Assembly: GCF_001187725.1 (NCBI RefSeq)
Contig: NZ_LGIQ01000005.1
Location: forward strand, 557,148 to 621,147
DNA from: Brevibacillus reuszeri
GTDB taxonomy: Bacteria > Bacillota > Bacilli > Brevibacillales > Brevibacillaceae
Direction: 5' to 3'
Length of the DNA stretch: 64,000 nt
The notes under the pieces: model-generated
The model's input: only the letters and a program-made list of their open reading frames with translations
What the model was told of the DNA's origin: nothing
Databases searched by the model: none
Made by a program: the position numbers and the translations under genes
Part shown: positions 61,422-64,000 of the stretch, piece by piece
Layout of the letters: each line of letters opens with the position of its first letter
How positions within the stretch are numbered: position 1 is the stretch's first letter

Positions 61422-62435
61422 GTGAAGGACAAAAAACAGATGAATATCTCGTTGATAATCAAGAAATGGAAGAGGCCTCTACTCATCGTTTTGATGATCA
61501 GCCTGATACAGATCACCGTTTTTTTGGTGTTCTATCTACAACAAAACAAGCAGCTTCCTGAAAAATTGCTGCAAATCGCCCGTTCATTAGCCACAGCATT
61601 CCAGCAGGCCGAACAAACAGTGACGCAGCCAAAAGTCATGAGCAAAAAGTTTACCGTATACCAAGGGGAGCATGCTGTTGGCGACTTCGACGATCTGAAA
61701 GAAGCGATTCTGCATGCGAAGCAAGCATCGCATACAATGAGTATCAGGCTGACCAAAGAGGATCGAACGCTATGGTCGAATGAAGACCAGAAAAAGGAGG
61801 CACGCAAGCTTACTATCGTGGATGCGCCCTATTACAGCCAATTACCGGAATTGCCGCGGGGATGCGAAGTGACTACACTCGCGATGCTGCTTGGGGTTAA
61901 TGGGTTTTCTGTGGATAAAATGGTCTTGGCCCGTGAGATCGTGAGGGACCCTACACCCCTTTCCTATGACAGTGAGCAGAACATGCGATGGGGCAACCCG
62001 TATAAAGGCTTCGTAGGCGACATGTATGATGCGAAAAAACCGGGCTTCGGTGTCTTCCATAAGCCGATTGAGGAATTGGCACGAAAATATGCGGGTCAGC
62101 AGGTAATGAATTTGACCGACCTCGATTTTTCCGATATTACGAGCATCGTAGGGCAAGGGATTCCTGTCTGGGTAATCGTAACATCAACGTTCGCACAGGA
62201 TAATAGCCGTTCGGTTAAATGGCTAACCGCGGATGGCCCGATTCAGACTACGCGCAATGAACATTCCGTTTTGCTGACAGGGTTTGACGGAACGTACGTG
62301 TATTTTCATGATCCGTTGCGACAAGCGGGAAAAGGCAGCCGAAGAGCAGTGTCGACATTTGAACAAGGCTGGAACCAAATGGGGAAGCAGGCGATTACCA
62401 TCATTTTGCAAAATGAGAAAATTGTCGACAATTGA
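61422..62435 (+). CDS. C39-like peptidase, membrane-anchored
   Basis: The protein is 337 residues from GTG 61422 (ATG 61440 is possible). An N-terminal anchor (LLIVLMISLIQITVFLVFYL, about 20-40) precedes a spacer with a YQGEHAVGDFDDLKEAI repeat-like stretch, then a papain-like C39_2 domain: catalytic Cys in PRGCEVTTLAML, His in NEHSVLLTGFD and a third residue in YFHDPL. It faces the outside. No signal for an ABC exporter is near, so it is not a bacteriocin-processing transporter. It precedes an LCP gene by 74 bases. Confidence 0.85.
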   Translation: MKDKKQMNISLIIKKWKRPLLIVLMISLIQITVFLVFYLQQNKQLPEKLLQIARSLATAFQQAEQTVTQPKVMSKKFTVYQGEHAVGDFDDLKEAILHAKQASHTMSIRLTKEDRTLWSNEDQKKEARKLTIVDAPYYSQLPELPRGCEVTTLAMLLGVNGFSVDKMVLAREIVRDPTPLSYDSEQNMRWGNPYKGFVGDMYDAKKPGFGVFHKPIEELARKYAGQQVMNLTDLDFSDITSIVGQGIPVWVIVTSTFAQDNSRSVKWLTADGPIQTTRNEHSVLLTGFDGTYVYFHDPLRQAGKGSRRAVSTFEQGWNQMGKQAITIILQNEKIVDN

Positions 62436-62509
62436 TATTTTTGATATGATGTTAGCCAAGTAAGCATCAGCTTACAGGTATTGCTAAATGAGGAAAGGAA
62501 TATTTTTTC

Positions 62510-63496
62510 ATGCTTAAAAAATTGAAGCGGATATCGTTGTTGATTCTTATTTTCTGTTTGGGGATCGTAGGATACTATACGTACTCCTTTGCTCAGTTTG
62601 CAATGACGATCAGCAAACCCAAAGTAGTAGCAAGCGGCAATACGTCTCAAGAGTCTGAAGTACAAAAGCCCCCTGTATACGAATTGCCAGAGTGGGAAGG
62701 GACAGAGCGGGTAAATATTTTGCTGCTTGGTGGAGACGGTCGAGTAGTAGAAGACGCTGGTCGTTCAGATTCCATGATGCTTGTCTCGATTGAACCTGGA
62801 ACGAACCAAATCCATCTCTTCTCGATCCTGCGGGATACCTATGTAAACATCCCTGGGCATGGAAAAAACAAAATCAACGCAGCGCTTGCCTTTGGTGGTC
62901 CTGAGCTTTCGATGAAGGCAGTAAGTGATCTGGTCGGACTTCCGGTCCATTATTACTATTACATCGACCTCGACAGCTTTATTAAATTGGTAGATGCCGT
63001 TGGCGGTGTAGAGCTTGAAGTTGAAAAAGATATGAAATATTTGGACCCAACCGATAAGCCGGAATACCAAATCAATTTGAAAAAAGGAACGCAGCTTCTG
63101 GATGGTAACAAGGCATTGCAATACGTGCGATTCCGTAAAGATGCCATGTCAGATTACACACGAACCGAGCGTCAACGCAAATTCCTGGGCGCGATGGCTG
63201 AGAAGCTGCAATCAACATCCACGCTGGTAAGCCTTCCGAGCCTGCTGAAGGAGATTGCACCCTACATCCAGACAAACATGAGTCCGGAAAAAATGCTGAA
63301 GCTGGCGGTAAGCTTGCACAAAGGCGGTACGCGCACCATCCACACGGCGCAGCTTCCACCTATGGAGCTGTTGCGTGAAGAAAAGATAAATGGAGCTGCC
63401 GTCATTACAGTGAATGCCACACAGCTGCAAAAATACGTCACAGGTCAATTGCAGCAAACAGAGACGAAAAATGAGGAACAGCAATCGGTGCAATAG
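62510..63496 (+). CDS. LytR-CpsA-Psr (LCP) family cell-wall ligase
   Basis: The 328-residue protein has a membrane anchor (about 8-28) and LCP domain (about 65-240): NILLLGGDGRV, GRSDSMMLVSI, LFSILRDTYVNIPGHGKNKINAA and DFV-type loops with KALQYVRFRKD and RTERQRKF. LCP enzymes attach teichoic acids or other anionic glycans from a lipid carrier to peptidoglycan. AGGAAAGGAAT is upstream of the ATG. It is followed by a terminator. Confidence 0.93.
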   Translation: MLKKLKRISLLILIFCLGIVGYYTYSFAQFAMTISKPKVVASGNTSQESEVQKPPVYELPEWEGTERVNILLLGGDGRVVEDAGRSDSMMLVSIEPGTNQIHLFSILRDTYVNIPGHGKNKINAALAFGGPELSMKAVSDLVGLPVHYYYYIDLDSFIKLVDAVGGVELEVEKDMKYLDPTDKPEYQINLKKGTQLLDGNKALQYVRFRKDAMSDYTRTERQRKFLGAMAEKLQSTSTLVSLPSLLKEIAPYIQTNMSPEKMLKLAVSLHKGGTRTIHTAQLPPMELLREEKINGAAVITVNATQLQKYVTGQLQQTETKNEEQQSVQ

Positions 63497-63514
63497 CATT
63501 GCTGCATAAAACAG

Positions 63515-63545
63515 GCTGTCGAGAAATTCTCGGCAGCTTTTTGTT
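63515..63545 (+). terminator. Terminator after the LCP gene
   Basis: GCTGTCGAGA (63515-63524) pairs with TCTCGGCAGC (63528-63537), followed by T run. It resembles the terminator at 61290 in sequence. Confidence 0.88.
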
Positions 63546-63637
63546 GTCTTTTCACAAAAATTCCAAAACTTACCTATTGGTTTCTATGCTAACATGAAAA
63601 GGAAGAGTCCAAATTCTCAGAATAGAGGGTGACGAAT

Positions 63638-64000
63638 ATGGGACAGTCAGGATTTAAGTCGGTAAACGGGGCAGATATTTATTATGAGATAGCTGGAGAG
63701 GGAGAGACAATCGTACTTGTGCACGGCGCGCCCTTGGATAGTCGGATGTGGGAGCCGCAAATGGAAGTTCTGTCCAAGCAGTTTCAAGTGATCCGTTATG
63801 ATATGAGAGGACTCGGAAAATCGAAGGACCCGGGTCAGCCGTTTACCTTGTATGAAGACCTCTATTCTTTGCTGCATGAGCTCGGGATAAAAAAGGCGAC
63901 ATTCGTCGGGGCATCATTTGGCAGCTATGTCAGTGTCGAATTCTCATTGGCCTATCCGGAAATGGTAGAACGGCTTCTTCTCGTTTGCCCAGGCGGCTTT
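63638..64000 (+). CDS. Alpha/beta hydrolase, N-terminal part (runs off the window)
   Basis: The open frame from ATG 63638 continues to the window end without a stop (121 codons). It reads VNGADIYYEIAGEGETIVLV then HGAPLDSRMWEP, RYDMRGLGKSK and VGASFGSYVSVEF, the oxyanion region, the second strand and the nucleophile elbow (Ser in GASFG) of an alpha/beta hydrolase. The substrate cannot be told. AGAGGGTGA lies upstream of the ATG. Confidence 0.85.
   Translation, partial: MGQSGFKSVNGADIYYEIAGEGETIVLVHGAPLDSRMWEPQMEVLSKQFQVIRYDMRGLGKSKDPGQPFTLYEDLYSLLHELGIKKATFVGASFGSYVSVEFSLAYPEMVERLLLVCPGGF

Noticed and set aside
61422..62435. C39 peptidase as part of a bacteriocin ABC exporter
   Set aside because: There is no ATPase or permease domain and no precursor gene close by; the sequence fits the separate C39_2/YvpB-like group.
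1..64000. tRNA, rRNA, CRISPR, prophage or transposase
   Set aside because: I saw no cloverleaf, no regularly spaced repeats, and no integrase, capsid or transposase-like protein in any frame.

Overview
The window looks like a chromosomal stretch of an aerobic, spore-forming, Gram-positive Bacillota bacterium, most likely Brevibacillus or a close Paenibacillales relative. The grounds are strong AGGAGG-type ribosome sites with many GTG and TTG starts, TTGACA/TATAAT promoters, U-tract hairpin terminators, and genes typical of spore formers (a YheC/YheD-type ATP-grasp protein, a YtvI-type membrane protein, LCP and C39 proteins). This assignment is inference from gene content. I see no rRNA, tRNA, CRISPR array, integrase or transposase.

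Layout. 1-1015: the 3' end of a HrpB-type helicase, then bluB on the minus strand. 1157-7019: a two-component system followed by a MacAB/YknXYZ-type export system. 7299-7583: an intergenic stretch with two terminator-like hairpins that may be small RNAs. 7584-18380: metabolic and regulatory genes (phosphatase, two nucleoside-hydrolase paralogues, MscL, MarR, CPBP protease, YheC/D, AraC, HxlR-MFS-AKR).

18589-30272: what appears to be one long operon for recovery of cell-wall sugar and peptide: anmK, an oligopeptide-type ABC importer, an AmiE-like serine hydrolase, murQ, and a two-subunit FAD/Fe-S 2-hydroxyacid dehydrogenase. MurQ releases D-lactate, so the last two genes plausibly oxidise it. 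The promoter carries a palindrome in its spacer and a near-consensus catabolite-responsive element at the start of transcription. 31551-41676: a second peptide-importer locus with an unusual regulator and two paralogous N-acyl-D-amino-acid deacylases. Together the two loci form about 23 kb devoted to D-amino-acid and peptidoglycan-derived nutrients.

41754-44755: YtvI-type protein and a dicarboxylate/glutamate symporter. 44881-48510: an NAD salvage operon (NrtR-type regulator, PARG-type hydrolase, PnuC, NadR) with a tandem operator candidate. 48568-53341: DUF1802, quinone oxidoreductase, a GNAT remnant, an Rrf2 regulator with a shared box, a thioredoxin-fold protein and an MFS exporter. 53433-57670 (minus strand): ArsR/AHSA1 pair with a double palindromic operator, an alpha/beta hydrolase, an RpiR regulator and a class III aminotransferase, the last divergent from a second symporter with a twin operator between them. 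59643-60300: a gene-poor stretch with two strongly self-complementary blocks. 60301-64000: Gfo/Idh oxidoreductase, C39-like peptidase, LCP protein and a truncated alpha/beta hydrolase.
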